Origin: Planctomycetaceae bacterium
GTDB taxonomy: Bacteria > Planctomycetota > Planctomycetia > Planctomycetales > Planctomycetaceae
DNA length: 64,000 bases
Direction: 5' to 3'
NCBI GenBank assembly: GCA_021732995.1
Contig: JAKFWA010000030.1
Location: 1 to 64,000, forward strand
The notes under the pieces are model-generated. The model made no database searches and had not been told where the DNA came from. It saw only the letters and a list, made by a program, of their open reading frames with translations. The position numbers were made by a program, and so were the translations under genes. Of the stretch, positions 24,401-31,419 are shown piece after piece (positions within the stretch are counted from its first letter, which is position 1; every line of letters begins with the position of its first letter).

Positions 24401-25830
24401 GATGCGCCGCCCCGCACGAGAATATTGGGAGCACTTGTCAACGCGGCTCGCGGTGCGACGGTGTCAAAGTCGAGCGTGCGGGCCGCATTCAAGCGGCCTC
24501 CCGTCGCGACCTTCCCAGCCAGGGCAGGCTTGGTATCGACACCCTGTAAGACCGCCTGCTTGATCTCCAACGCAGTCGCTTCGGGAAAGCGAGCCCAGAC
24601 CAACGCAGCAGTGCCGGCCACGAAGGGGGCCGCCATGCTGGTGCCTGTGCGAGTCCCGTAACGCCCGCCCGGTTCCGTGCTCAGGATGTCCAATCCGGGC
24701 GCGGTCAGATCGACGCTGGTCAAACCAAAATTGCTACTGAAGACCAGTCGATCGCTCGTGTCCGAAGCTGCAACGCTCAGAACCGCGTCGGGAGTCGGTG
24801 TCTGTTGCGGTCCCATCAGCGGAACGTAAGCGGCCGGCAAACTGGGATTCTCGACGATGTCCAAATCCAGTGGACGATCATCGACGCCGTTACCGGCCGC
24901 CGCGACGACCAACATCCCCGCGCGAAGTTGCTCCTCAATGGCATTCGTCAGTGTGACATTCGCGTTCGATGTGACCGTACGAATTTCCCAACTGTTGTTT
25001 GAGATCCGGACATCCGGCGCACCGACTGCGTGATTCAAGAACCGCATGCGCTGCTGCGTGACGTACTCCAACGCCGAGACCGCCTGAGCCACATCCGCAT
25101 GCAGCCGATTGTCGAGAAACTTCACGACCATCAAGTTCGCTTGCCAATTCACGCCTGCGACACCAATGCCATTGTTCCCCGACGCAGCCAAGATGCCCGA
25201 GACATGCGTGCCATGTCCGTTGTCATCGAAGGGGTCGTTATCGTTGTTCGCAAAATCCCAGCCGATGACGTCGTCTTCCAAGCCGTTGCCGTCTTCGTCT
25301 GTCCCGTTCTCCCAGAGCGGATCGTTGAGCACGTCACCTGCGTCGATGAAGCCGTTGCCGTTCTTGTCAGAGACAAGGCTCGCGTTGAGGCCACCGACCC
25401 CACCATTGGGACCATTGAGATCGCGAAACGTGATGAGCAGATCGCCGTCGGTGTCCCGCAGGCCGTTGGGCTGACCGACCCGCATTGCCAATGGGATTTC
25501 ACCCTGATTCAGCCAGACGTTGAGGTACAGATCGGAGTGCGTGTAGTCGATGCCCGAGTCGATGACCGCTGTGACGAAGCGGGTCGAGTCATGAATCACA
25601 TCCCACGCTTCGGGCGCGTCGATGTCCGCATCGACGACACCGCCGGTCTGCCCCAAGTTGTTGAGTCCAACCTGCTGAGCGAAGAGCAAGTCATTGGGCG
25701 GCGTGGTCAGTAAGCAGCGAGTCTCCAACGCTTGTATTCGCACATCCAGTGGCGAGGAACTTCGTTTGCGAGCGTAAGGCTGGCAGCTATTCCGCCGGGA
25801 CCAGTTCAGCAGCCAGGAAGTCAGTTTCAT
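15409..25830 (-). CDS. giant surface protein: subtilase, beta-helix, SdrD-like, FG-GAP and RTX repeats
   Basis: This 3473-residue protein starts with a planctomycete LEPR-XLL-like export region (ALETRCLLT, about residue 34). A subtilisin-like S8 domain follows with D91 (VIDSG), H206 (GHGTHVSG), N313 and S398 (GTSMAAP). It is split by an Asp/Gly-rich calcium-type insertion at about 120-205. Residues about 580-900 form a right-handed beta-helix with CSLREA-like features (RATLRAAIQESN). SdrD-like domains (FHDFNQNGQRDTDEPGLSGW) lie at about 960-1160 and recur later. Seven FG-GAP repeats (SSAGDVNGDGFDDLLIGAY) occupy about 1165-1690, with a further VCBS/FG-GAP stretch at about 2240-2620. From about 2740 to the end are RTX-type nonapeptides (GGNDTLTGGVGND). 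The protein is probably exported and calcium-stabilised, with a role in adhesion or degradation. The catalytic triad is complete. Confidence 0.92.
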   Translation of the reverse strand: MKLTSWLLNWSRRNSCQPYARKRSSSPLDVRIQALETRCLLTTPPNDLLFAQQVGLNNLGQTGGVVDADIDAPEAWDVIHDSTRFVTAVIDSGIDYTHSDLYLNVWLNQGEIPLAMRVGQPNGLRDTDGDLLITFRDLNGPNGGVGGLNASLVSDKNGNGFIDAGDVLNDPLWENGTDEDGNGLEDDVIGWDFANNDNDPFDDNGHGTHVSGILAASGNNGIGVAGVNWQANLMVVKFLDNRLHADVAQAVSALEYVTQQRMRFLNHAVGAPDVRISNNSWEIRTVTSNANVTLTNAIEEQLRAGMLVVAAAGNGVDDRPLDLDIVENPSLPAAYVPLMGPQQTPTPDAVLSVAASDTSDRLVFSSNFGLTSVDLTAPGLDILSTEPGGRYGTRTGTSMAAPFVAGTAALVWARFPEATALEIKQAVLQGVDTKPALAGKVATGGRLNAARTLDFDTVAPRAALTSAPNILVRGGASQDVSIRYTDNVALNVSSLGASDITVVRADGVTFNTTVSLVSVTPNTNGSPRDVVYRITAPSGTWTNTDNATYRISLLGNEVADTIGNKAASQLLGSFEINIPNPDDLRVTSTVDAVDGNIGDGRPEDAQGRATLRAAIQESNSNADANTIKLGVGTFTLTLAGAGEDVSSATGDLDIRQNLTIEGVDTATSIIDAASLDRVFHVQPGISLTLRNLTIRGGSASDGLGGGGILNGGFLTLDHVTLTSNTATSGGGGGVLNNVTTASANDTLTILDSTLSFNTATGSDGGGLKNLKGKASIQRSTFHNNAAGTSGGGLSVHANTTTVTNATFSTNTAETIGGGLHLNAGVLLLTNVTTTLNTADSAGGGLARTTGTARLVNTIVSGNTLVQSQPNIDVAGTISATGSGNNLVGIVGNALGFDASRQDIIGTTAAPQNANLAPLANYGGPTLTHRPNVGSGVIDTGVAVSGLTVDQRGLSRTNDGDNNGTATTDIGSVEFVLFGSISGLAFHDFNQNGQRDTDEPGLSGWTIFLDTNNDGVLDVGERSTVTSNNGSYVFSTVAPGSYVIAEVLQTGWMQTLPNPASPTNGRYSFTLAPGEDRLENAFGNFALPGEIRGTVFLDLDGDTIRDAGEVAYPNLTVFLDANHNGVLDPGEPSTETDNSGAYAFLNLPTARTHYRLTLVRPPGLQVTAPASVDLSTLNGTTGFRLDGINVSDNSGRSVSSAGDVNGDGFDDLLIGAYRGDPNGDSDAGESYVVFGKSSGFAAAMDLSTLDGTMGFRLDGIHANDRSGVSVSNAGDVNGDGFDDLIIGSPYAAPNGNDDVGESYIVFGKSNGFGGTLDLASLDGTTGFRVVGSDVGGRSGHSVSNAGDVNGDGFDDLLIGAFRARPNDKNAAGKSYVVFGKSNGFTAALNLSTLDGTNGFRLDGIDAYDQSGVSVSSAGDVNGDGFDDIIVGAYYGDPNGIDVAGESYVVFGKSSRFVAILSLNTLNGSNGFRIDGIDHDDLSGRAVASAGDVNGDGFDDLLIGAVKGDPNGKYNAGECYVVFGKSTDSVSSLRLSGLNGTNGFQLNGVDAGDRAGHSVSSAGDVNDDGFDDLIVGARDGDPHGKSNAGESYVVFGKSSEFVAALELSMLDGTNGFRLDGNDANDYSGGSVSNAGDVNGDGFDDIIVGAYRGDPNGYSTGESYVVFGRGTSAHPVFLSGGEVRQGVNFGLQPQTASIRGELFQDRNRNGVREDGEDAIVGASVFIDANTNDRRDAGELIAVTDSNGRYAFSNLDAFTNIAQPSRTYRVVDLVSDDRLEFVQTVPQRSLGQVEVTPFAIDAPLRVGNDIAADGLGGFLLTGSEGSASGFNEQSVFRVSGDGLSVTTFAAADHPQGVTSDGTFAYWADQNADSNRSQLFRQPLAGGPAELISASSLTTGSANELVAVSGVDVVMATGAGALPMLIAADSVRGRLAQLPAKPDVSASEITPLGTAQYSGFLNTARPQFLEESNGVVYVADPGYIAPGADRSLDQPTRMVSIPLNGESFTTLFEGSMPSFTAFGETIPGSVPRGIAVQGGMIYVTGDRAVYALPITGGTPTVIAADERFDQLAELTFFNDALYVIDNGNVTEASATVWKIDLHTDEPLTRAVHVDETSDSRAWDLVLTPGMVATDVDFARYDPNAAIGAGGNKSISGRLFQDLNGNGVADAGEPGLVGQVVYLDLNHNGMLDPSDLQTTTLSGDDPSTANVVELPGTYVFTGLEAGLYDVLPAQVVLGQSLTTAHEIALSASDVSLTNATPRAVTAGDVDRDGDNDVVIVDSGNGNVSVLTNSGDQSFATRQTLTVSGVPYGVALGNFDSDTFPDLAVSRLQFGHVAIAKNLGNGQFETIPAAGRTNLILSSPGGTDFGAPSKLISHDFNNDGRSDLATIDISGTFHRVFVWLNLGNLTFSAPQILTLAGLPSDLVAADFNNDGALDLAATDFDSDKVHVWLNRNNGMGLFDSVARQITVGDGPLALAVGDFDGRLGNDLAVANQLSGSIMILSNDGAANFTRLSTLSGTSAPSALSVADFDGRNGPDLAVTQGNGDSAQPLMLFFNSGDVAEPFTQSVAYGAADLGSLFNATATSKGFALAAVNLDRDSDPDLVVVNSGAKTVSTLRNGPGRSSQTVRLTTNGPSASNINFGTQQSYDATFDAGTGQFTVTLPTTGEVEISGLGGFVELHVNGVLDTQLTVSAAAVRSIVVQGSLLGDRLDLSGVSSANGFTNAMGVSVRLVGNDGPDTLTGSGFADAFVPGAGDDVVVGGPGTDTLEAVGNANFTLSNSQFLGLGTDVLTSIEAARLTGGDSANVITTSAFSGATQIDAGAGNDSVLAGAGHDFVTGGAGADSISGGDGFDTVFGGTGNDTIDGGLGNDLLNGQDNDDSIIGGDGVDVLVGGAGTADVLSESTTTNLVLSATQLSIGVGGAAVVESLSGFERAVLFGSGTANVLDASAAGIPVTMFGGGGNDVLISGIQADNIDGQGGNDTLTGGVGNDTLNGGAGTDGFRDVAYTDVVAGQVRTITLTSTSLVVKVGTTTLSADSLLGFEFADLTGGAMRDFISANAFTNTGVTTINGGGGNDVITGTPGADMIFTATGADSISGGAGSDTIFTGSGNDTLNGGDGADNLNGQNGNDSILGDADNDVLIGGAGIDTLSGGAGNDFLSGQTEAGLLSGGDGNDSLQGNTANDTLNGDAGDDRLYGLQGDDVINGGDGADSLVGAIGNDSLSGGAGLDTLQGDLGNDTLDGGADFDRINEVLDTNITIVGITVSTTSMGSDTVLAIERIQISGGAANNFFDARQATVPVFLSGGVGNDTLLGGSKADGIVGNDGDDVLSGGAGNDVIDGGAGTDYVVEKANADFTINGVTITSAITATGTDTPTLVERIVLIGGVGANKLDASLATVPVVLLGGRSNDTLFGGSAGDTLSGGNRNDGTVVGGDGSDSLDGGGGADILENDPLDIRVAGAGDTTIADVFALLPSWIDAL

Positions 25831-26004
25831 GGAACGGTCTTTGGTCGAATGCGTTGTTGGTGAGGCTGAACGGTTCGGACCCTAGTCTACGAGCGTGTCC
25901 GAGAAGGCGGAATGAGGCTGACGGCCAAATCCAATCACGTTGGAATCCTCTGTGCTGACGGGTCGACGGTTGTAGGTCCAGAAATGTCACTCTTTGCCAG
26001 TGTC

Positions 26005-26244
26005 CCTTTGATATCTATGAACGAGGGCTGTTGCGAAAGCCAGACTGTTGCCTCAGGTTGGCGAGGGAGTTTGCGTCGCAATTTCCCCGTCCATAGTGAG
26101 CAGCACTGGATGTATCTGGGAATCGATCAGTACGCACGCCAACTGACGATCTCGCTGCGCGATGTAATTCAAGCATGGCAGTTGTCGACGCAGCCTGAGA
26201 GGGTCATGTCTTAATACGCGTTGACGCGAGAATGTACCTCGCGC
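26005..26244 (+). mobile_element. IS110-derived remnant, copy B
   Basis: It begins CCTTTGATATCTATGAACG, carries the same left end and the first transposase codons (MYLGIDQYARQLTISLRD), then decays. It has an internal deletion and stop codons that are shared with copy E at 39688 (GTCATG, then TTAAT, then CGCGTTGACGCGAGAATGTA). It ends against the stop codon of the ADP-ribosylglycohydrolase gene. Confidence 0.8.
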
Positions 26245-26245
26245 T

Positions 26246-27181
26246 TCATGGCAGTCTTTGATCGTCCACAAGGCCCGCCAATACTTGCTCCAGCAGATCC
26301 TTGCGTGCCAGTCCCGCCCTGAGCGATTCGGAAATGCCAGACTCGCCCCAATACGCTCCGGCTAACTGCCCGCAGATGGCTCCGGTTGTATCGGCGTCAT
26401 CGCCCAGATTGACTGCCTTCAAGACGGCAGCTTCGAACGTGTCAGCTTTGTGAAAGGCCCACAACGATGCCTCCAGGCTCTTGACCACCCAACCCGATCC
26501 CTGAATTGTGGGAGGCTGCTTCTGGCGAAAGCTACCTTGGGCAATCTCTTGAATCAGCGGGTGCAACGGCCTGATCGCGTTGAGCTGCTTGAGCGACTTC
26601 CAATCCGGGGACAGCACGTCATCACGATCTTCACCGTGGATCAGAGCTGCGAGCACGGTCGCCAGATACCGGCAGGCTGACACGCATTGCTCGCTGGCAT
26701 GTGTGGGCAGGCTGGATTCTTCGGCCAGTCGAGAAAGCTCTGCGAGTTGAGTGGCGTAAAGATGACCGAATCGAATTGTTACAGGAGCCAGTCGCATGAT
26801 CGAGCCATTGCCGCTGGCCCGGTCCGAGCGGTCGCCGGAAGTCAGTGCATTCTTGTGGGCGAGGAAGTTTGCCAGCGCACCTCTGGTGGTAATCCCAATG
26901 TCGAAGCAGCGACCGTTTACGGAATACTTGCCAGTCCGCCACCATTGCACGTAGCGGTCGGATTGATCATTCAAATCCCAGCCCGATGCGGTGATGCTGT
27001 CGGCGAGGGCAAGTGCCATGCTCGTGTCATCGGTCCATTCTCCAGCCTTCAACCGATGAGGCCCACCCGCTCGGTAGCCAGTGACAGGCTCAAAACTGCC
27101 AGGCGTTTTGAACTCAACAGCGGCCCCCAACGCGTCACCCACAGCCAAGCCGATTAAGGCTCCACGGCGGCGGTCATTCAT
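26246..27181 (-). CDS. ADP-ribosylglycohydrolase (DraG/ARH) family protein
   Basis: The start at 27181 (MNDRRRGALIGLAVGDALGA) is preferred because family members begin right at this motif; a start at 27205 would add 8 residues. The 311-residue protein shows both metal-binding signatures of the family: the WTDDTSMALALADS stretch near the N-terminus and GDDADTTGAICGQLAGAYWG near the C-terminus. Relatives remove ADP-ribose from proteins, nucleic acids or metabolites using two Mg ions. It stands alone, with an IS110 remnant right at its 3' end, so no partner ADP-ribosyltransferase can be inferred from context. The substrate is unknown. Confidence 0.93.
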   Translation of the reverse strand: MNDRRRGALIGLAVGDALGAAVEFKTPGSFEPVTGYRAGGPHRLKAGEWTDDTSMALALADSITASGWDLNDQSDRYVQWWRTGKYSVNGRCFDIGITTRGALANFLAHKNALTSGDRSDRASGNGSIMRLAPVTIRFGHLYATQLAELSRLAEESSLPTHASEQCVSACRYLATVLAALIHGEDRDDVLSPDWKSLKQLNAIRPLHPLIQEIAQGSFRQKQPPTIQGSGWVVKSLEASLWAFHKADTFEAAVLKAVNLGDDADTTGAICGQLAGAYWGESGISESLRAGLARKDLLEQVLAGLVDDQRLP

Positions 27182-27542
27182 AATCCTGCATCCAATTTGA
27201 GGCATCCCACAGGGTGATTGCGAATCGGGATGTCCATCAGCCGTTCTATGACGAAGGGAAATCTGTAGGTTTCGGCGTGATCGAAGCTACCCGGACATCG
27301 AAGCATCGTCCACTCGTCCAACTGTCCCACAGGAGAAATCGCTCCAGGTGTCGGCGTTCCCGGCGCGAGTGAACCACTATCGGGAATCTGTGTGATGCTG
27401 CCACCGACAATGGTCCTCCAGTGCTAGTCCAACGGGGCAAGTAATTCCAGCGCAGGTGGTAGCTATTTTCTTTCACCGTAACAACTTCGCTTTGCGGGAC
27501 AGTGCCTAGGTTGGGCGATGAGCCACAGAAGCGACGAAGATG
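27182..27542. other. intergenic stretch without a recognisable gene
   Basis: This gap lies between the ADP-ribosylglycohydrolase start and the Rrf2 regulator stop. Short open frames here have no recognisable motif. No hairpin or repeat stood out. Confidence 0.4.
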
Positions 27543-28028
27543 CTATTCCGCAGACGACGAGCGGCGGACTGGTCGAGAGGGAACTGTCGCGGGCATTCGT
27601 CGCGCGGGTCCGTTTGTCGGCTTGGCAAGATCTGCGAGCGTGTGCTCCTTGAGGAATTGGTTCGAGATGTCTCGCAGTTTGGCGATCTCGTTGTGCAACG
27701 GACATTGCGGACCGGTGCCACACCAATCAGGGCCGAACGGACAACTGAGGTTTTCTTCGAGTCGCTCGAAGAGCCGGACGATGTCTTGCAATGAAATCTT
27801 GCCAGGCGGTTTCGCCAAGACAAAGCCGCCGCCGGGACCGGGGGCACTCGAAACAAGTCCGGCTTGCGACAATGTCGTCATGACTTTGCGAACTGCCGGC
27901 ACCGGGAGATTTCTGGAAGCTGCGATTTCGTTGGCGCCCAGGTATGTCGGTGGTTTTCGATCAGATTGCTCTGCGAGGCTGCTCAGCGCGGCGATCGCCG
28001 TTTGCGACATCTTTCCGTAAGGCGTCAT
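27543..28028 (-). CDS. Rrf2-family Fe-S regulator, NsrR-like
   Basis: The start at 28028 (MTPYGKMSQTAIAAL) is chosen over an ATG at 28169. The longer form would overlap the nrfD-like gene by 77 bp, and its extra residues do not look like Rrf2. The 161-residue protein has the winged-helix DNA-binding part (NEIAASRNLPVPAVRKVM, GGFVLAKP). It also has three cysteines, C96, C103 and C109, in the place where IscR and NsrR bind an Fe-S cluster. NsrR senses nitric oxide. Its position beside Nap and qNor genes supports NO or redox sensing. A candidate operator is at 31165-31194. Confidence 0.88.
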   Translation of the reverse strand: MTPYGKMSQTAIAALSSLAEQSDRKPPTYLGANEIAASRNLPVPAVRKVMTTLSQAGLVSSAPGPGGGFVLAKPPGKISLQDIVRLFERLEENLSCPFGPDWCGTGPQCPLHNEIAKLRDISNQFLKEHTLADLAKPTNGPARRMPATVPSRPVRRSSSAE

Positions 28029-28092
28029 CTGTCTGCCGATCGTTCTTAGGGGAAGTCGACGATACTCGTGAAAGGCACTCTGATCGGGACGT

Positions 28093-29421
28093 TCATGTCG
28101 AACTCGTTTCTTGGGCTGACTTTTGCGACACGGCGTCGAGTGTGTGTCCCGCTCGGTTACTGATCTCACCCGTAAACACGGCGGCGATGAGCTTCAGTAG
28201 GACGGTCAAAATCAGAAAGCCGAAGGCCCAGATGCCCGCTGTTATTTTCCATTCCAAGAGGCTCGGGGTGTACTCCACGATTTCATGCAGCGTCGAAGGA
28301 ATGAAGCCGGGAATGATCAGCCCCATACCTTTCTCGATCCAAATCCCAACGATGCAAAGTACACATGCCGTGGGGCGAAGCCAGCCACGTTCCAGTGCCG
28401 ATGGTGTGAAGAACAGCGCTGTGCCGGCCAAGTTCAAGACAATAGATGTCCAAATCCAAGGGACCAATCCGTAATGGCCATGTGCTCCGAAGAAAAGGTA
28501 CTGAGCCGCTGCCGCATGCCCGCCTCCCGTGTAGAACAGGGTGAAGATCTCACTGGCCAACATGATGAGGTTGATGGTGGCCGCCACTCGGATGATGTGA
28601 ACTAAAGTCTGAGCAGGTCGATGTGACCATCCCATGCGAGTGGTGAGTCGCATGGCTCGCAATGCCAATAGAATGAACGCCGGACCGCTCACAAAAGCCG
28701 AAGCCAAAAAGCGCGGGGCTAAAAGTGACGTGTTCCAGAATGGGCGGCCGCCCATGCCGCAGTACAGAAACGCGGTAATCGTGTGAATGCTGATCGCCCA
28801 GGCGATCGACAGGAAAACAAAGGGAACGTACCAGCGCGGGTTCGGTTGGCGTCCCAAATACTTCATGTAGAGCAAGTAGCCGACGATGTGAGAGTTGATC
28901 AGCAGATACCCGTTTAACACGAGCACGTCCCAGGTAAGCATTGAGATCGGCCAATTGAACTTGCCGATGCCAGGAATGAGATGCCAGAAGCGATCGGGCC
29001 GACCCAAATCAACCACCACACTGAGCGTGCTCATGATGATCGCCGCGATGGCGACTGCCTCGCCGATGATCACGATGTGATGCATCTCTTCGTCGCGATA
29101 GAGATAGGCGGGAATAACCATCATCACACCGCCTGCCGCTAACCCGACACAGAAGGTGAAGTTGGCGATGTAAAGGCCCCAGCTCACATGGTCGCTCATG
29201 TTGGTATGCGACATGCCATCGCGGACTTGAACGGCCCAGGCATTAGCACCAACCAACGCAACTGCGGTCAGCAGAGTCATCCACAGATAAAACGCCCAGT
29301 TCCCGTTGGTGGCGACGTCAATCGACCGCCAGAGGAAGCGCGGATAGCTCAATGCGGCAGACGAAATCGAGTCGATCGCTGTTGGGGGCGACGATGTAGG
29401 TTGCGTGGTGGTGATTGACAT
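28093..29421 (-). CDS. NrfD-family membrane quinol dehydrogenase subunit
   Basis: The 442-residue protein is mostly transmembrane and matches the NrfD/PsrC (polysulfide reductase NrfD) family. Visible stretches include LVGANAWAVQVRDGM, SWGLYIANFTFCVGLAAGG and the IPAYLYRDEE loop. NrfD proteins exchange electrons between membrane quinol and a partner four-cluster ferredoxin. That partner is encoded immediately upstream, followed further upstream by a tetraheme cytochrome c. Together they can stand in for NapC or NapGH and pass electrons to the divergent NapAB. The last stretch overlaps no other gene when the Rrf2 start is taken at 28028. Confidence 0.93.
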   Translation of the reverse strand: MSITTTQPTSSPPTAIDSISSAALSYPRFLWRSIDVATNGNWAFYLWMTLLTAVALVGANAWAVQVRDGMSHTNMSDHVSWGLYIANFTFCVGLAAGGVMMVIPAYLYRDEEMHHIVIIGEAVAIAAIIMSTLSVVVDLGRPDRFWHLIPGIGKFNWPISMLTWDVLVLNGYLLINSHIVGYLLYMKYLGRQPNPRWYVPFVFLSIAWAISIHTITAFLYCGMGGRPFWNTSLLAPRFLASAFVSGPAFILLALRAMRLTTRMGWSHRPAQTLVHIIRVAATINLIMLASEIFTLFYTGGGHAAAAQYLFFGAHGHYGLVPWIWTSIVLNLAGTALFFTPSALERGWLRPTACVLCIVGIWIEKGMGLIIPGFIPSTLHEIVEYTPSLLEWKITAGIWAFGFLILTVLLKLIAAVFTGEISNRAGHTLDAVSQKSAQETSST

Positions 29422-29508
29422 GAAACGTCTACCTAATTCCCCGACGGGTAACGAACTGCAATTTGTCTCGTCCGTGCATGACTCTCTGAGCCGTTATTCA
29501 AAACAAAA

Positions 29509-30450
29509 TCACTCATCAAAGAAGTAAAAGAAGCGCGGCTTCAAACCCAGTTCTTCCTTCAGGACGAAGGTTCGTTTGTTTTCCACCACCCACCGAATTT
29601 CCGAGTTCGGATCGAGGATATTGCCAAAGACGCGAGCCCCTGTTGGGCAGGCTTCAAGGCATGCAGGCATTCGCCCTTCCCGAGTCCTATGAAGGCAGAA
29701 CGTGCATTTCTCCATCACGCCTTGCGGACGAATACGGTTCGACAAATAGCCTTGATCGGGATTGATTTCGTCGGCGGGAATTTCCGGCTTCGTCCAATTG
29801 AATCTGCGAGCGTGATAAGGGCAGGCCGCTTCGCAGTACCGGCAGCCGATGCACCAGTTGTAGTCCACTACGACAATGCCATCTTTTTCTTGCCAAGTCG
29901 CCTCAATCGGGCAGGCCTTTACGCAGGGCGGGTTTTCGCACTGCTGACATTGCACGGGCATGTAGAACTTGTCGGGTTGTGGCACTGGATGGTCGTAGGT
30001 GGCGTTGCCTTGCTCGAAGTCGATCCCGCCTTTTTCCATTTCGAAAACGCGGATGTATGAGTTGTTAGACGGGCGATCGTGATTGTTCTCAATGTGACAT
30101 GCCTCAGCGCACTTTCGACAGCCAGTGCAAACACTGAGGTTGAGGGCATAAGCGAATTGCACGCCGGGCGTCGGCTTCGGGTCACTGATCGTCACGTCCG
30201 CCCCGTAGTCTCGCTTTGTGTCTTCTTCGAGCCGCTTAAAGACCAATTGCTTCTGTTCGGCGGTCAGTTCCCGATAGTGCTTTTGAAGGAGCTCATCGAG
30301 GCTGACGTCCTGTGCCCACTCAACAAGCGGTTGCATGACAGCCGCCCACGCAGACATACCAAGCATCGCCCCCATCGACTTCAACATGCCGCGTCGGCTA
30401 ACGGGTTCCTGCCGCACGATCGGCAGCTCGAACTTGGTCGCATCAGTCAT
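29509..30450 (-). CDS. four-cluster 4Fe-4S ferredoxin subunit, Tat-exported (NrfC-like)
   Basis: The start at 30450 (MTDATKFELPIV) is supported by an ATGACTGA overlap with the end of the cytochrome gene; a longer frame from 30573 would run deep into that gene. The 313-residue protein has a Tat signal (SRRGMLKSMGAMLGMSAW). Four ferredoxin motifs follow: CTGCRKCAEACH, CQQCENPPCVKACP, CIGCRYCEAACP, and CTFC paired with CLEACP. This is the usual wiring of NrfC-type subunits, which carry electrons from an NrfD membrane partner to a periplasmic acceptor. It sits between the cytochrome c and NrfD genes as a probable three-gene operon. Confidence 0.93.
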   Translation of the reverse strand: MTDATKFELPIVRQEPVSRRGMLKSMGAMLGMSAWAAVMQPLVEWAQDVSLDELLQKHYRELTAEQKQLVFKRLEEDTKRDYGADVTISDPKPTPGVQFAYALNLSVCTGCRKCAEACHIENNHDRPSNNSYIRVFEMEKGGIDFEQGNATYDHPVPQPDKFYMPVQCQQCENPPCVKACPIEATWQEKDGIVVVDYNWCIGCRYCEAACPYHARRFNWTKPEIPADEINPDQGYLSNRIRPQGVMEKCTFCLHRTREGRMPACLEACPTGARVFGNILDPNSEIRWVVENKRTFVLKEELGLKPRFFYFFDE

Positions 30451-31090
30451 GTTGAGCCCCTTGCTGCGCAGGTGGAAAACGATCTCGCGGACCAGCCACT
30501 GGATGCACAATCGCAATCTGTGGCGAGTGAGGATCATGGCAATGCTGGCAATGATTCCGTTCGCGCGGCCCACGGGTACGGTCCCAATAGCCGTTCATCC
30601 CTCCGTGACTGCCGTGCTGATAGTCGCGGTATTGCGGACCGTGACATTGAGCACACAACTGCATCGAGTCTGCGAACGCGATCGTCGTTCCATCAGCCAG
30701 ATGCAGCGCTGAGTAGCCACTTTGAGAGTCGTGACAGGCAACGCACGCCAGCCGACCATGATTCAATTTCAGTCCCTGATGAAACTGATCCAGATCTTCC
30801 GTTAATCGGTTCTGCCGATTGGGAGGACGCGTTGTATGGCACGTTGCACAGGTGACGGTCTTCGCGGCCTCGTTGTCGAGTCCAGTGGCGATCAACTTGA
30901 ACTGCGGAGCCGGGCGAATCACTACGGGATGCAACGGCAACGAACCGGTCGCCACAGTCTCTGAAACTTCCACCGACGCGTCTTTCGACGGCATCGTCCG
31001 GGCTCGATCGCAACCGGCAAGCAACATAGAGGCGAGCGCCGCCATAACCAGCGTTTGAAGTCGCCGATGATTTCGAATGCTGCCAATCAT
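30443..31090 (-). CDS. tetraheme cytochrome c lipoprotein
   Basis: This 215-residue protein starts with a lipoprotein signal (SMLLAGC, lipid Cys at residue 27). It has four heme motifs: CATCH 81-85, CVACH 116-120, CAQCH 146-150 and CQHCH 181-185. It is likely anchored to the outer face of the membrane and links the NrfCD-like module to NapAB. The gene is first in the minus-strand operon and divergent from napD. Its stop codon overlaps the ferredoxin start by 8 bp, which suggests translational coupling. Similar cytochromes occur in other nitrogen-oxide clusters, but the exact partner is inferred. Confidence 0.88.
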   Translation of the reverse strand: MIGSIRNHRRLQTLVMAALASMLLAGCDRARTMPSKDASVEVSETVATGSLPLHPVVIRPAPQFKLIATGLDNEAAKTVTCATCHTTRPPNRQNRLTEDLDQFHQGLKLNHGRLACVACHDSQSGYSALHLADGTTIAFADSMQLCAQCHGPQYRDYQHGSHGGMNGYWDRTRGPRERNHCQHCHDPHSPQIAIVHPVAGPRDRFPPAQQGAQHD

Positions 31091-31164
31091 GCTGTTGATA
31101 CCGCGAGTGGACCGAAACGAGATGGAAAACGCACGAGGTCAGTCTATCACCGAGTATCGACGAA

Positions 31165-31194
31165 TTCAAGAAATGCATTTCGTGATTTCTTGAA
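31165..31194. promoter_or_regulatory. candidate NsrR/Rrf2-type operator in the nap divergent promoter
   Basis: A perfect 10-bp dyad, TTCAAGAAAT / ATTTCTTGAA, is separated by 10 bp in the 330-bp gap between the two divergent operons. Its half-site (AAGAAATGCATTT) resembles the known NsrR half-site AAGATGCATTT. A gene for an NsrR-like regulator lies 3 kb away. Binding is inferred. Confidence 0.55.
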
Positions 31195-31419
31195 CTGATC
31201 GCAAAACGAAGCTATCCTTCGAACGGAATGAACTGAGGTTTGTCTGCAAGCACTCCGAATCGTCAGCGAGGAATGAACATCTCACTCTCTCCCTGGTGCT
31301 CCGAGTTACATCTCGCGACCTCAATTTGCCCCATGCGAGCAATCTGTCGAGGGAATGATGGGCAGGGAGGTTGCTCGCAGAGGCGAATCAATCAGTTCGC
31401 AGCGAAATGGCGACGAAAC

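Noticed and set aside
15409-25830. Many long plus-strand open frames opposite the giant surface protein gene
   Set aside because: They are antisense shadows of a G+C-rich repetitive coding sequence; none shows a domain and all overlap the well-supported minus-strand gene.
27463-27726. Minus-strand open frame of 87 codons overlapping the Rrf2 gene
   Set aside because: It lies in another frame of the regulator gene and has no recognisable motif.
28029-28169. Extended N-terminus for the Rrf2 regulator
   Set aside because: It would overlap the NrfD gene by 77 bp and adds a basic stretch not found in Rrf2 proteins; the ATG at 28028 fits the family start.
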